From positions 2,966,741 through 3,030,740 of the forward strand of contig RPFO01000082.1 of NCBI GenBank assembly GCA_009746045.1: a stretch of DNA of 64,000 nt, read 5' to 3'. A program made the position numbers and the translations under genes. Of this stretch, positions 63,707 to 64,000 are shown piece by piece. The DNA is from Mesostigma viride (lineage: Eukaryota; Streptophyta; Mesostigmatophyceae; Mesostigmatales; Mesostigmataceae). Within the stretch, counting starts at the first letter, position 1; the number at the start of each line of letters is the position of its first letter. The notes beneath the pieces were generated by a model, which was not told where the DNA came from, did no database searches, and saw only the letters and a program-made list of their open reading frames with translations.

Positions 63707-63968
63707 ATGCAGGGCTTCTGGGACTATCCGTACTCGATCCGCGCCCGCATGATTGACAAGGAGAAATGGGCTGCCATCTGCGATAAGCACCTTCCTGAGG
63801 GGTATGCTCGATCCTGTTTTCTCCCCACGGGCCCCGCGGCCCATTGCTAGCCAGGGTAGAAGTCCGCAGGTGGAGGTTATTGGCCCTGAGGATAGCCGCT
63901 ACACTACCGCCTCGTCTGCCATTACAGTAGAGGACAGCTCGGATGATGAGGATTACATCCCCATCTAG
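63707..63968 (+). CDS. Small unknown ORF with acidic end (frame change)
   Basis: MQGFWDYPYSIRARMIDKEK (63707) stops at 63850. An overlapping frame ends VEVIGPEDSRYTTASSAITV then EDSSDDEDYIPI at 63968. The two may be one coding region with an indel near 63800. No domain seen; it could be the start of another retroelement continuing past the window or a small gene. Confidence 0.3.
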
Positions 63969-64000
63969 TGCTTAATGGTTGGGGAATGATGCAGACGATA

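Overview
The window is eukaryotic and almost entirely mobile DNA. Genes have spliceosomal introns (GTAAGT, GTATGT and GTGGGC donors), there is no operon structure, and I see no rRNA, tRNA or CRISPR. The mix of copia-like LTR elements, LINEs, hAT-, piggyBac- and pogo-like elements and long microsatellites suggests a repeat-rich alga or other protist. I cannot name the species.

The layout is a stack of nested insertions, dated by target-site duplications (TSDs) and empty sites. Two tandem copies of a roughly 200-bp repeat (3233-5967) were hit by a piggyBac-like element (3320-5007), a 5'-truncated LINE (5180-5797) and a small LTR element whose two LTRs now lie 49 kb apart (5968-6623 and 54961-55612, TSD TATAT on both outer sides). 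That LTR element encoded an unknown ORF and a gag-like protein but no pol. It was then split by a hAT-like element (7611-10873, itself carrying a LINE that encodes only ORF1) and by a 43.6-kb element (11168-54783).

The 43.6-kb element is the main result. It has perfect 37-bp terminal inverted repeats starting CAGTACC, a TA target duplication, and an empty site that restores an open reading frame. It encodes a five-exon pogo/Tigger-type DDE transposase (CENP-B-like HTH, DD35D) at 19989-23585. It also carries non-transposition genes: a protein kinase (13411-14642), a 2OG-Fe(II) dioxygenase-like protein (15759-16727), a long unknown multi-exon gene (39123-51603) and a MYND zinc-finger protein (53390-54535). 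This fits a giant cargo-carrying pogo transposon.

Younger elements landed inside it: LTR element A (24274-38898, TSD GTGGC), which itself received LTR element B (25197-33229, TSD CAATG); a non-autonomous hAT element in an intron (40360-41864); and LTR element C (43637-51286, TSD GTATC) inside a coding exon of the unknown gene. A, B and C are copia-related, but their pol order is integrase, aspartic-protease-like domain, reverse transcriptase, RNase H. Canonical copia has protease first.

Outside the nest, 55613-64000 holds LINE fragments in both orientations (58683-61315), a hAT-like candidate (61316-62895) and weak ORFs. Many reading frames break at long homopolymers, so some apparent pseudogenes may be assembly errors.
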